Assembly (NCBI RefSeq): GCF_027913035.1
Contig: NZ_CP115775.1
Coordinates: 1,178,001 to 1,242,000, forward strand
Direction of reading: 5' to 3'
Length of the DNA: 64,000 bases
DNA from: Paracoccus albus
GTDB lineage: Bacteria > Pseudomonadota > Alphaproteobacteria > Rhodobacterales > Rhodobacteraceae
Shown: piece by piece, positions 35,823 to 43,906 of the stretch
Position numbering within the stretch: the stretch's first letter is position 1
Layout: each line of letters starts with the position of its first letter
Made by a program: the position numbers and the translations under genes
The notes under the pieces: model-generated
The model's input: only the letters and a program-made list of their open reading frames with translations
Databases searched by the model: none
Told to the model about the DNA's origin: nothing

Positions 35823-35844
35823 ACAAAACCATGCGTGGTTTTTG
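35823..35844. terminator. Second hairpin with A/T flanks downstream of rplQ
   Basis: ACAAAACCA (35823-35831) pairs with TGGTTTTGT (35836-35844) around TGCG. The A-run and T-run flanks make it look like a weak bidirectional terminator between the ribosomal block and the luxR-like gene. Confidence 0.4.
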
Positions 35845-35886
35845 TCGTCAATTATAGTTTTTTTAGCGGTTTCACTGGCTTATGAG

Positions 35887-35907
35887 GTAGTTTAAGATAG
35901 AAACTAC
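35887..35907. promoter_or_regulatory. 21-bp dyad upstream of the LuxR-type gene
   Basis: GTAGTTT (35887-35893) and AAACTAC (35901-35907) form a perfect inverted repeat with a 7-bp spacer. Its size is close to a lux box (about 20 bp). It lies about 95 bp upstream of the regulator start, so it could be an autoregulatory operator. The base sequence does not match a known lux box. Confidence 0.45.
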
Positions 35908-36002
35908 ACCTTGTGATTGTGTGCTAGAAATTTACTTCACTTAACGGCAGAAAACGTCCATTCTTCAATAACTCTGAAAATTGAACTGAAAAATACCCCA
36001 AC

Positions 36003-36614
36003 ATGCCCTCAAGAGCCGAAGTAGCTGCCCTGTTAGCAAAACTGAATCCATTGGCGCCGACAGGTTATTTTATCGGGCTACACATTCGGTTTGCGGCTCC
36101 GATTATGCAGTTTCAAACCTATCCGCAGGAATGGTCCGACCATTATTCGAACAAGGCTTATGCGCTGCGTGATCCGACGATCGCCTGGGGTTTTTCGACC
36201 ACCGGGTCTGTCAGGTGGTCGGCGCTGCCCGTGCCAGACCCGTTCGGCATCATCGAAGATGCGGCGAAGTTCGGTCTGAAATACGGCGTGGCGATATCTG
36301 CGGGTCCAATAAGTTCGCGCACCATTGCAGGTTTCACGCGTGACGATCGTGAGTACACCGACGTCGAGATCGAGGAAATCCTGGTGATCATCCGATTGCT
36401 GCACGACATCACTGAACCCCCGGATAGCTTGACGAAGGCTCAGATTGAGGCCCTTCGCTGTATTGCGGATGGTGATCGTCATGCCGCAGCAGCTGCAAAG
36501 CTTGGCATAACGGAAAGCGCGTTCAAAGCCCGACTTATCTCTGCAAGAGAAAGGTTAATGGCGAGAACCACTGCCGAGGCACTACAAAGAGCCAAGGAAT
36601 ACCGCCTTTTGTAA
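36003..36614 (+). CDS. LuxR-type regulator with autoinducer-binding domain (solo)
   Basis: A 203-residue transcription factor. The N-terminal 140 residues resemble the autoinducer-binding domain: EWSDHYSNKAYALRDPTIAW carries the W, Y, D and P positions that contact acyl-homoserine lactones, and a second W follows in SVRWSALP. The C-terminal 60 residues (SLTKAQIEALRCIADGDRHA and ALGITESAFKARLISARERL-like) are a degenerate LuxR helix-turn-helix. No luxI-type synthase lies within the window, so it is a solo here. The gene and its flanks are clearly AT-richer than the rest, which suggests transfer. Ligand binding is inferred. Confidence 0.82.
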   Translation: MPSRAEVAALLAKLNPLAPTGYFIGLHIRFAAPIMQFQTYPQEWSDHYSNKAYALRDPTIAWGFSTTGSVRWSALPVPDPFGIIEDAAKFGLKYGVAISAGPISSRTIAGFTRDDREYTDVEIEEILVIIRLLHDITEPPDSLTKAQIEALRCIADGDRHAAAAAKLGITESAFKARLISARERLMARTTAEALQRAKEYRLL

Positions 36615-36913
36615 AATTTCTATCTTGGCCGCGTCCTGGTTATTCAATTTTTCCCGATGGGAATTCGCTGGACGTCCATGCAGAGCTTAACAAAGCGGTG
36701 AACATTGATGTGTGTGAATACATGCTGAGCCATATTGGGCAGATCGATGTAAACTAGCCGCGTTGGTAAAGCCTTTGTGTGATTAAGGGAAAAGCTTAGG
36801 GGTCCGGTCCTGCGTTTAAAAGACGGTGCATCTCAGGTCGTGGCGACGAATCTGGCGCGGAGCTTACGCTGACCCTTTTGCTTGGCTGATGGGCGGCGTA
36901 TCCTTTGCCCGTT
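36615..36913. other. Intergenic region between the LuxR-type gene and rarA
   Basis: About 300 bp with no convincing gene. One frame reads FLSWPRPGYSIFPDGNSLDV and then HAELNKAVNIDVCEYMLSHI before a TAG near 36760, but it has no start codon or ribosome site; it may be a gene remnant. Confidence 0.4.
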
Positions 36914-38242
36914 ATGCCCGATCTATTCGACAATGCGCCCGACGGGCCAAGTGAGACCGCGGGTGAGAAATCCGTCAGGCCGGCACCGCTGGCTGACCGT
37001 ATTCGACCGCGCAATCTGTCCGAGGTGATTGGACAGGAGGAGGTTCTGGATCGCGACGGTCCGGTGGGTGCGATGCTGGCGGCAGGCAGCCTGTCATCAC
37101 TTATTCTTTGGGGACCGCCCGGTGTGGGCAAGACGACCATCGCACGTCTGCTGGCAGATGAAACCGACCTGCATTTTGTCCAGATCAGCGCCATATTTTC
37201 GGGTGTACCGGAACTGCGCAAAGTGTTTGAGGCCGCAAAGGTCCGTCGCCAGAACGGCAGCGGCACATTGTTATTCGTCGATGAGATCCACCGCTTCAAC
37301 CGCGCGCAGCAGGACAGTTTTCTGCCACATATGGAAGATGGGACCATCCTGCTGGTGGGTGCCACCACCGAAAACCCAAGCTTTGAATTGAATGCCGCCG
37401 TTCTGTCGCGGGCCCAAGTCGTGGTGCTAAAGCGGCTGGATCTTTCGGACCTTGAACTTCTGGCTCAGCGCGCTGAGCGTGAGGTGGGGCGAGAACTGCC
37501 CTTGGACGGCGCGGCACGCGAAGCTCTGCTGGAAATGGCCGATGGCGATGGCCGCGCGGCGCTGAACCTGATCGAGCAGGCGATGGCGTGGAAGGTCGAT
37601 GGCAAGCTGGGCACTGCGCAGCTTTCGCAGCGGCTGATGAAGCGGGCGACGCTTTATGACAAATCGGGGGATGAGCATTACAACCTGATCTCTGCTCTGC
37701 ATAAGTCCGTCAGGGGCAGTGACCCCGACGCGGCGCTTTACTGGCTGGCGCGGATGCTGGAAGGGGGCGAGGACCCTCGCTACTTGGCACGGCGCATCAC
37801 CCGCATGGCCGTCGAAGATATCGGGCTGGCAGATCCGGCGGCACAGCGCCACTGTCTGGACGCATGGGCGCTGTACGAACGTTTGGGCAGTCCCGAGGGA
37901 GAGCTGGCGCTTGCGCAGGCGGTGATCTATCTGGCGCTCGCCCCGAAATCCAATGCCGGTTACGTCGCCTATAAAGGGGCAAGGGCAGAGGCAAAGAAAA
38001 CCGGCAGCCTGATGCCGCCAGCCCATATTCTGAATGCGCCGACAAAGCTTATGAAGGAACAGGGCTATGGCACGGGCTATGAATATGATCACGACGCCGA
38101 GGGCGCCTTCAGCGGTCAGAATTATTTCCCCGAGGGTATGAAGCGTCCCGTCCTGTATTCACCTGTCGAGCGTGGCTTTGAGCGAGAGCTGAAAAAGCGG
38201 TTGGACTGGTTTGTGCAGCAGCGCGCCAAACGAGGGGGGTGA
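36914..38242 (+). CDS. rarA: Replication-associated recombination protein A (RarA/MgsA AAA+ ATPase)
   Basis: A 442-residue AAA+ ATPase related to clamp loaders, acting at stalled replication forks. LADRIRPRNLSEVIGQEEVL near residue 24 is the family start, Walker A is WGPPGVGKTTIAR near 67, and Walker B is LLFVDEIHRFNRAQQD near 120. GATTENPSFELN is sensor 1. The C-terminal part (KSVRGSDPDAALYWLARML, DARYLARR-like and NYFPEGM) is the tetramerisation domain. The ATG at 36914 is preferred over a TTG at 36905. It leads the rarA-crcB-rluC-HAD-ATP12 series. Confidence 0.96.
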   Translation: MPDLFDNAPDGPSETAGEKSVRPAPLADRIRPRNLSEVIGQEEVLDRDGPVGAMLAAGSLSSLILWGPPGVGKTTIARLLADETDLHFVQISAIFSGVPELRKVFEAAKVRRQNGSGTLLFVDEIHRFNRAQQDSFLPHMEDGTILLVGATTENPSFELNAAVLSRAQVVVLKRLDLSDLELLAQRAEREVGRELPLDGAAREALLEMADGDGRAALNLIEQAMAWKVDGKLGTAQLSQRLMKRATLYDKSGDEHYNLISALHKSVRGSDPDAALYWLARMLEGGEDPRYLARRITRMAVEDIGLADPAAQRHCLDAWALYERLGSPEGELALAQAVIYLALAPKSNAGYVAYKGARAEAKKTGSLMPPAHILNAPTKLMKEQGYGTGYEYDHDAEGAFSGQNYFPEGMKRPVLYSPVERGFERELKKRLDWFVQQRAKRGG

Positions 38243-38274
38243 GCTTGTGGTGTGGCCGCGGGTTTGCGCGGTTC

Positions 38275-38328
38275 GCTGAAGCGCACCCTACCATGCCGCC
38301 GGATCTGACCCGTAGGGTGCGCTTCAGC
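38275..38328. repeat. 17-bp perfect inverted repeat after rarA
   Basis: GCTGAAGCGCACCCTAC (38275-38291) is repeated in inverse at 38312-38328, with a 20-bp spacer. The arms extend into GCGC on both sides. It sits 33 bp after the rarA stop. It lacks a T-run, so it may be a dispersed palindromic element or act as a transcript end. Confidence 0.8.
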
Positions 38329-38399
38329 GCACCAGCACCTTTCCCGCCCGCCGCCCCATCAGCTTGACTTTGCCCCATCACCGGCACATTCACGAACCC

Positions 38400-38774
38400 A
38401 TGATGAACCCTTTCCTTCAGGTGGCCCTTGGCGGCGCGATCGGTGCTGTGGCGCGTTACGGCGCGACGCGCGCGCTTTGGCTGCATGGTCCCGGCTTTCC
38501 GATTGCGACCGGTGTTGTCAATGTGCTGGGCAGTCTTCTTATGGGGCTTCTCGCGGCGCTTATGACCTATCGCTGGAACAACCATTTCGCCCCGCTACTG
38601 ATGACCGGGGTGCTGGGTGGCTTCACCACGTTTTCCGCCTTTTCGTTGGATGCACTGACCCTTTGGGAGCGCGGCCAGCAGGTGGGCGCGATGATCTATA
38701 TTCTGGCCTCGGTTACGCTGTCGCTTCTGGCGGTGCTCGCAGGTATGGCCATTGGAAGGGGGCTTTGGGCATGA
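38400..38774 (+). CDS. crcB: Fluoride ion channel CrcB (Fluc)
   Basis: A 124-residue four-helix membrane protein of the Fluc family, which exports fluoride as a dual-topology dimer. The N-terminal LGGAIGAVARYGATR motif (about residue 9) and the GVLGGFTTFSAFSLDAL motif (about 70) are hallmarks; the central-sodium and Phe-box residues lie in the latter. ATG 38400 or 38403 can serve as start. I saw no fluoride riboswitch consensus upstream. The stop overlaps the rluC-like start (ATGA). Confidence 0.95.
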   Translation: MMNPFLQVALGGAIGAVARYGATRALWLHGPGFPIATGVVNVLGSLLMGLLAALMTYRWNNHFAPLLMTGVLGGFTTFSAFSLDALTLWERGQQVGAMIYILASVTLSLLAVLAGMAIGRGLWA

Positions 38775-39817
38775 GCCGTGTGCAGACGATCCGGATCGGC
38801 AGTGATGAGGCCGATCAGCGCCTTGATCGCTGGCTCAAAAAGCGTTTTCCGCAACTGACGCAAGGTGCCGTCGAAAAGATGTGCCGCAAGGGAGAGCTGC
38901 GCGTAGATGGCGGACGGGTCAAGGCCAATACCCGGATCGAAACGGGACAGGAGGTCCGCGTTCCGCCGCTGCCCGACGCAGCGCCCGCGCCGAAGACCGA
39001 GAGGCCGCGCATCACGGATTCCGACGCCGCGATGATAGAGAAGGCGGTGATCTGGAAGGATCAGCATATCATCGCGCTCAACAAGCCACCGGGGCTGCCT
39101 TCACAAGGTGGCAGCGGGCAGGGGGACCGGCACGTCGACGGCCTTAGCGAGGCGCTGAAATTTGGCTATAAGGAAAAGCCGAAGCTGGTGCACAGGCTGG
39201 ACAAGGATACCTCTGGCATCCTGCTGCTGGCCCGCACCGACCGTGTGGCGCGTGGCTTGTCAGAGGCGTTCAGGCATCGCGATACCCGCAAGATCTACTG
39301 GGCTGCGGTCGCCGGTGTGCCCAGTCCGAAGATGGGTACGGTGCGATACGGTTTGGTCAAGGCGCCCGGTCACGGGCGAGGGGGCGAGGGCGAAAAGATG
39401 ATTGCCGTCCTGCCGCGTGACATTGACCAGACCGAGGGCGCGAAGCGAGCAACCACGGATTATGCGGTTCTGGATAATCTGGCGCAGCGTGTCAGTTGGT
39501 GCGCGTTGGTGCCGATCACGGGGCGGACGCACCAGCTTCGCGCGCATATGGCCGAGCTGGGGCATCCGATTGTCGGCGACGGAAAGTACGGCGGCTCGGG
39601 GCAGGAAAACCTCGGCGATGGCTGGGGTGCGCAGCTTGGTGGAGAGATCAGCCGCAAACTGCACCTTCATGCCCGCAGCCTGTCCTTCACGCATCCGGTC
39701 ACGAAGGAACGGATTACCCTGACCGCGCCGCTGCCGGATCATATGAAGCGGACGTGGAAGACGCTTGGCTGGTACGAAAATGACGTGCCCGCCGATCCGT
39801 TCGAGGAGGCGATTTGA
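38771..39817 (+). CDS. rluC: RluC/RluA-family 23S rRNA pseudouridine synthase
   Basis: A 348-residue enzyme with an N-terminal S4 domain (DQRLDRWLKKRFPQLTQGAV, residues about 15-75) and a catalytic domain. HRLDKDTSGILLLART near residue 140 holds the catalytic aspartate. TGRTHQLRAHMAELGHPIVG and LHLHARSLSFTHPVT are the other family motifs. RluC (U955, U2504, U2580) fits the length and S4 domain best; RluD is an alternative. The frame runs upstream through crcB, but the ATG at 38771 overlaps the crcB stop and is the real start. Confidence 0.92.
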   Translation: MSRVQTIRIGSDEADQRLDRWLKKRFPQLTQGAVEKMCRKGELRVDGGRVKANTRIETGQEVRVPPLPDAAPAPKTERPRITDSDAAMIEKAVIWKDQHIIALNKPPGLPSQGGSGQGDRHVDGLSEALKFGYKEKPKLVHRLDKDTSGILLLARTDRVARGLSEAFRHRDTRKIYWAAVAGVPSPKMGTVRYGLVKAPGHGRGGEGEKMIAVLPRDIDQTEGAKRATTDYAVLDNLAQRVSWCALVPITGRTHQLRAHMAELGHPIVGDGKYGGSGQENLGDGWGAQLGGEISRKLHLHARSLSFTHPVTKERITLTAPLPDHMKRTWKTLGWYENDVPADPFEEAI

Positions 39818-40467
39818 AATTCGTTGTATTTGATGTCGACGGCACGCTGATCGACAGTCAGGCGCTTATTGTCGGCGCTATGGATGTGGCATTCGAAACG
39901 GCCGGACTTGATCCGATCGGGCGCGAACAAGTGCTGTCCATCGTCGGACTGTCGCTGCCTGTTGCGGTTGAGACATTGGTTCCCGATGCCCCTGCCGCGC
40001 AGCGCGACGCTGCCGTGGAGGCTTATCGTCAGGCCTTCATGACCCGCCGCATCGCGAATGAGGCGCCGCTTTATCCCGGTGCGCGCGACTGCCTGGAGGC
40101 GCTTCATCGCCGCGATGATCTGCTGCTTGGCATTGCCACAGGAAAGTCGCGCCGGGGGCTGGATGCGATGCTGGATCATCACGGCTTGCGGGGTCTGTTC
40201 GTCAGCCTTCGCACCGCCGATACACATCCCTCGAAACCGCATCCCGAGATGTTGTTGTCGGCCTGCGCCGATGCCGGGGCAGCGCCGGGCGATGCGGTCA
40301 TGATCGGCGACACCGAATTCGACATGCAGATGGCGATGGCTGCGGGAATCTCTGCCATCGGGGTTTCGTGGGGCTATCACGGGGCGGACGCACTGCGGGC
40401 GCTTGGAGTCAAAGTCGCGCCGGATTTCGGTGCGCTTCAGATGATGGTCGAGGAGTGGGCGACGTGA
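39814..40467 (+). CDS. HAD-superfamily hydrolase (phosphoglycolate phosphatase-like)
   Basis: A 217-residue HAD hydrolase with a C1 cap. Motif I is VFDVDGTLIDSQ near residue 5, motif II is GIATGKSRRG near 109, motif III is K in SKPHPEML, and motif IV is MIGDTEFDMQMA near 168. The start is a TTG at 39814 that overlaps the rluC stop (TTGA) and follows GAGGAGGCG. It resembles phosphoglycolate phosphatase, but many HAD enzymes of unknown substrate share these motifs. It is coupled to the ATP12 gene downstream. Confidence 0.88.
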   Translation: MKFVVFDVDGTLIDSQALIVGAMDVAFETAGLDPIGREQVLSIVGLSLPVAVETLVPDAPAAQRDAAVEAYRQAFMTRRIANEAPLYPGARDCLEALHRRDDLLLGIATGKSRRGLDAMLDHHGLRGLFVSLRTADTHPSKPHPEMLLSACADAGAAPGDAVMIGDTEFDMQMAMAAGISAIGVSWGYHGADALRALGVKVAPDFGALQMMVEEWAT

Positions 40468-41174
40468 GTGAATGGAAAGCGCGACGCTTCTGGAAGCAGG
40501 CAGCGGCAGAGCGGACCGATAGTGGCTGGCGCGTGACGCTGGATGGAAAGCCGGTGATGACGCCCGGAAAGCTGCCCCTCATCCTTCCGAACGAAGCACT
40601 GGCGCAGGCCATTGCGGCGGAATGGAAAGCGCAGTCAGGTGTGATCGACCCTTTGTCCATGCCCCTGACGCGGGCCGCCAATTCCGCTATCGAAAAGGTC
40701 ACGCCTCAATTCGATGCCGTGGCCGGGATGCTGGCAGCCTATGGCGGCACGGATCTGCTGTGCTATCGCGCAGTAGAGCCAGAGCCGCTGCGCGAACGAC
40801 AGCGGGCAGGGTGGGACCCGCTGCTTGACTGGGCTGACGAGACTATGGGTGCGCGGCTGGACGTCACGCAAGGAATGATGCCGATCCCGCAGAACCCGAA
40901 CGCCTTGGTCCGGCTGCGCGACCGGATCGACCGGCTTGACCCGTTCCGGCTGACTGCGCTGCATGATCTGGTCACGCTGCCGGGGTCGCTGATCCTCGGT
41001 CTTGCGGTGCTGGAAGGGCGGCTGTCGGCAGCGGAAGCTCATGCCCTTTCGCGCATCGATGAAGAATACCAGCAAGAGGTCTGGGGAGAGGATGAGGAAG
41101 CGGCCGCTGCGGCCCGGAACCGATTGGAAGCAATGGAAAATGCCGAAAAACTGCTATCACTCCTGCCTAAGTGA
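40464..41174 (+). CDS. ATP12 family F1-ATPase assembly chaperone
   Basis: A 236-residue ATP12-type chaperone, which in mitochondria and alphaproteobacteria binds the F1 alpha subunit before assembly. ARRFWKQAAAERTDSGWRVT at the start, LDGKPVMTPGK, LPLILPNEALAQAIAAEW and MPLTRAANSAIEKV are typical. EEYQQEVWGEDEEAAAAARN lies near the C terminus. The start is GTG 40464 in a GTGA overlap with the HAD gene. The longer upstream frame has no similarity. Confidence 0.93.
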   Translation: MSEWKARRFWKQAAAERTDSGWRVTLDGKPVMTPGKLPLILPNEALAQAIAAEWKAQSGVIDPLSMPLTRAANSAIEKVTPQFDAVAGMLAAYGGTDLLCYRAVEPEPLRERQRAGWDPLLDWADETMGARLDVTQGMMPIPQNPNALVRLRDRIDRLDPFRLTALHDLVTLPGSLILGLAVLEGRLSAAEAHALSRIDEEYQQEVWGEDEEAAAAARNRLEAMENAEKLLSLLPK

Positions 41175-41294
41175 TCGGTAATAGGAGGTGCGCCGCTTGA
41201 CGCATCGTCTCTGATCGGCACAATGTCGCCCATCGGATGATTTGCTGTGGTGCGAAGATTGGCGGAACGGCCGCCGGAACTGGAAGGAATTCAG

Positions 41295-42320
41295 ATGAGG
41301 ACAGCCGTCTTTCTTGGCGCAGCAGTTTCGTTACTGTGGACTGCGGGTGCAGGATTGGCTGCCGATGGCGAGACGCTTGCCAGTGTCAAAAGCCGCGACA
41401 TGTTGAACTGTGGCGTGAATCCCGGCCTGATCGGCTTTGCCTCGCCCGACGCCAACGGCAATTGGAGCGGGTTTGACGTCTCTTTCTGCAAGGCACTTGC
41501 TGCTGCGGTCCTTGGCGACCCTAGAAAGGTTGCCTTCAAGGCAATGAGCGGAGAGGATCGCTTTGCCAGCCTGTCCGGCGGAGAGGTTGATCTTCTGGCG
41601 CGTAATACCACCTGGACTTATCTGCGCGATACAGAGCTGAAATTGGATTTCGCCGGCGTCAATTATTACGACGGGCAGGGCTTTATGGTGCCACGCTCTC
41701 TGGGGGTGTCATCCGCCAAGGATTTGGGCGGCGCGTCGATTTGCGTCCAGACGGGGTCGACGACGGCGCTGAACCTGGCCGATTACTTTCACGCCAACAT
41801 GATGGACTATCAGGAAGTCAACGTCGACAGCAATGCCGAGGGAGAGCAGCAATATCTGGCCGGTGCCTGCGACGCTTATACGACCGACCGATCGGGGTTG
41901 GCAGCGACGCGTGCGGCATTTGCCAACCCTGCCGATCATATCATCCTGCCGGAGATCATCTCGAAAGAACCGCTTGGCCCTGTTGTCAGGCATGGTGATG
42001 CGGCTTGGGGCGACGTGGTTCGCTGGACGCTCTATGCGCTGATCGCGGCGGAGGAATACGGCGTCACATCTGCCAATATCGAAGAGCTTTCGAAATCGTC
42101 CGAGAGCCCCGAGGTGCAGCGCCTTCTGGGGTCATCCGACGATCTGGGTGAAAAGCTGGGGCTGGACAGGGAATGGGCGAAACGCGCCATCGCCGCATCC
42201 GGCAATTACGGCGAAATCTATGCGGCAACTATCGGTGAGCAGACGCCGATCGGGCTTGCGCGCGGATTGAACGCGCAATGGACACAGGGCGGGCTGCTCT
42301 ACGCCATGCCCTTCCGATAA
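41295..42320 (+). CDS. Amino-acid ABC transporter periplasmic binding protein (AapJ-like)
   Basis: A 341-residue solute-binding protein of the polar amino acid family 3. A signal peptide (MRTAVFLGAAVSLLWTAGAG, cleavage about LAA-DG) precedes LNCGVNPGLIGFASPD, WSGFDVSFCKALAAAVLGDP and VDLLARNTTWTYLRDTE. YTTDRSGLAATRAAF and VVRHGDAAWGDVVRWTLYAL are typical of AapJ/BztA general amino-acid binders. The ATG at 41295 has a GGAAGGAATT ribosome site. No permease or ATPase genes are beside it, so it is an orphan binding protein that must use a transporter encoded elsewhere. Confidence 0.9.
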   Translation: MRTAVFLGAAVSLLWTAGAGLAADGETLASVKSRDMLNCGVNPGLIGFASPDANGNWSGFDVSFCKALAAAVLGDPRKVAFKAMSGEDRFASLSGGEVDLLARNTTWTYLRDTELKLDFAGVNYYDGQGFMVPRSLGVSSAKDLGGASICVQTGSTTALNLADYFHANMMDYQEVNVDSNAEGEQQYLAGACDAYTTDRSGLAATRAAFANPADHIILPEIISKEPLGPVVRHGDAAWGDVVRWTLYALIAAEEYGVTSANIEELSKSSESPEVQRLLGSSDDLGEKLGLDREWAKRAIAASGNYGEIYAATIGEQTPIGLARGLNAQWTQGGLLYAMPFR

Positions 42321-42424
42321 GCGGGCGGTAGGCCAGCCAGCAGGCATCATCTTCTGAAGATGTGAGCAGCGGGAACCCGACAGTAGGGTTCACGTTGTGT
42401 TCGCAACATCAACAGGAGGAAACG

Positions 42425-42898
42425 ATGTCGGACGACCTCAAGACGGAATTCCATGACCGGCTGAAAAAAATCAACACCGGCATGCTGGAGGTCGACGGGC
42501 GCTTTCTGCCCATGTCGCACAGCATGATCGACGGTGATCCCAACCTTTGGTTCATCACCGCCAAGGATACCCCGATGGCCAAGGCTGCGGCGCAGGGTGC
42601 GGATGCGAACTACCTTGTCTGCAGCGACGGCAAGGGGCTGTATGCCGATGTCAGTGGCAAGCTGACCTTGTCCGACGATGCCGAAAAGCTGGACGAAATC
42701 TGGGGCGTCATCGCATCAAGCTGGTTCGAAGGCGGCAAGGCCGATCCCGACCTGCAACTGGTCCGCTATGCCCCCAGCAAGGCAGAGGTTTGGGTGACCG
42801 AAGGCGGTGCGCTTGGTTTCCTTTACCAGATTGCAAGGTCCAAGCTGACGGATCAAAAGCCTGACCTTGGTCAGCATGGCACGGTTAGTCTTGGCTGA
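42425..42898 (+). CDS. Pyridoxamine 5'-phosphate oxidase-like (general stress protein 26 family)
   Basis: A 157-residue split-barrel flavin-binding protein resembling the GSP26/PNPOx-like family. TEFHDRLKKINTGMLEVDGR, PMSHSMIDGDPNLWFITAKD and ASSWFEGGKADPDLQLVRYA are characteristic; WFITAKDTP is the usual second strand. The ATG at 42425 follows AACAGGAGGAAACG, a strong ribosome site. The stop abuts the start of the exonuclease gene (next ATG begins the following base), so it may be the first gene of the ligase cassette transcript. A GAACCC/GGGTTC hairpin lies upstream (42373-42391). Confidence 0.85.
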   Translation: MSDDLKTEFHDRLKKINTGMLEVDGRFLPMSHSMIDGDPNLWFITAKDTPMAKAAAQGADANYLVCSDGKGLYADVSGKLTLSDDAEKLDEIWGVIASSWFEGGKADPDLQLVRYAPSKAEVWVTEGGALGFLYQIARSKLTDQKPDLGQHGTVSLG

Positions 42899-43906
42899 AT
42901 GGCGCAGAAGACGACGCCACTGATTTCCCGACCCGAGGGACTTTTCTGCCCCTCGGGCGATTTCTATATCGACCCGATGCGCCCGGTTGACCGCGCGCTT
43001 GTCACCCATGCCCATGCCGATCATGCGCGGGCCGGACATGGATCAGTGCTGGCGACCCGCCAGACGCTGGACCTGATGGCCATCCGTTATGGCGATGATT
43101 TTGCCGGGTCGCGGCAAGTGGCGGAGGGTGAGATCAAGATCGGCGGCGCAGAGGTCAGCTTTCACCCGGCAGGACATGTTCTGGGATCCGCCCAGATAGC
43201 TGTGCGGGCGGAAGGAACACGCGTGACCGTTTCGGGCGACTATGCCCGCGTGGCGAATCCGTCCTGTGCGCCGTGGCAACCGGTTCCCTGCGATATCTTC
43301 GTGACAGAGGCGACATTCGGCCTGCCCGTGTTTCGCCATCCCGACCCACAGGCAGAGGCCGCGAAGCTGCTGGAATCCGTTGCCTCTTTCCCCGAGCGGT
43401 CGCATATCGTCGGGGCCTATTCACTGGGCAAGGCGCAGCGGGTCATCATGCTGTTGCGGCAGGCGGGCTGGGACGCGCCCATCTATATTCACGGTGCGTT
43501 GCAGAAGATCTGCGATTATCATATCGCGCAGGGCGTGCCGCTTGGAGAATTGCGTCCCGCGACGACCGACACGATGAAAAAGGCCGAGTTTGCCGGGCAG
43601 ATCATTATCGCCCCGCCCTCGGCCTTTGAGGCAACTTGGGCGCAACGCTTTCCCGACCCGGTGATCTGTTTTGCCAGCGGCTGGATGTCGGTGCGGGCGC
43701 GTGCGCGTCAGCGCGGTGTCGAACTGCCGCTTGTCATTTCCGATCACGTCGACTGGACCGACCTGACCCGCACGATAGAGGAACTTGATCCGGCAGAGAC
43801 ATGGGTAACGCATGGCAGAGAGGATGCCGTCATTCGCTGGTGCGAGTTGCACGGTCGCGCGGCACGTCCGCTGCATCTTGCCGGCTATGAGGACGAGGCG
43901 GAGTGA
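42899..43906 (+). CDS. Ligase-associated DNA exonuclease (metallo-beta-lactamase/CPSF-like)
   Basis: A 335-residue metallo-beta-lactamase fold nuclease of the mRNA-3'-end-processing exonuclease-like family found with DNA ligase. The metal motif HAHADHARAG is near residue 38, with HPAGHVLGSAQI near 83, SGDYARVANP near 105 and the C-terminal H of ISDHVDWTDL. It opens a four-gene cassette (exonuclease, ATP-dependent ligase, Lhr-like helicase, phosphoesterase) tightly joined by TGATG/ATGA overlaps. The set is linked to repair of crosslinks such as cisplatin damage in proteobacteria. In this organism the role is inferred. Confidence 0.93.
   Translation: MAQKTTPLISRPEGLFCPSGDFYIDPMRPVDRALVTHAHADHARAGHGSVLATRQTLDLMAIRYGDDFAGSRQVAEGEIKIGGAEVSFHPAGHVLGSAQIAVRAEGTRVTVSGDYARVANPSCAPWQPVPCDIFVTEATFGLPVFRHPDPQAEAAKLLESVASFPERSHIVGAYSLGKAQRVIMLLRQAGWDAPIYIHGALQKICDYHIAQGVPLGELRPATTDTMKKAEFAGQIIIAPPSAFEATWAQRFPDPVICFASGWMSVRARARQRGVELPLVISDHVDWTDLTRTIEELDPAETWVTHGREDAVIRWCELHGRAARPLHLAGYEDEAE

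Noticed and set aside
36615-36765. Protein-like reading frame downstream of the LuxR-type gene
   Set aside because: No start codon or ribosome site; could be a remnant, but similarity cannot be shown.
38243-38399. Fluoride riboswitch upstream of crcB
   Set aside because: The conserved crcB-motif bases were looked for and not found; only the 17-bp palindrome is present.
38477-38770. Upstream extension of the rluC frame through crcB
   Set aside because: crcB is clearly coding in the other frame and the rluC start at 38771 overlaps its stop.
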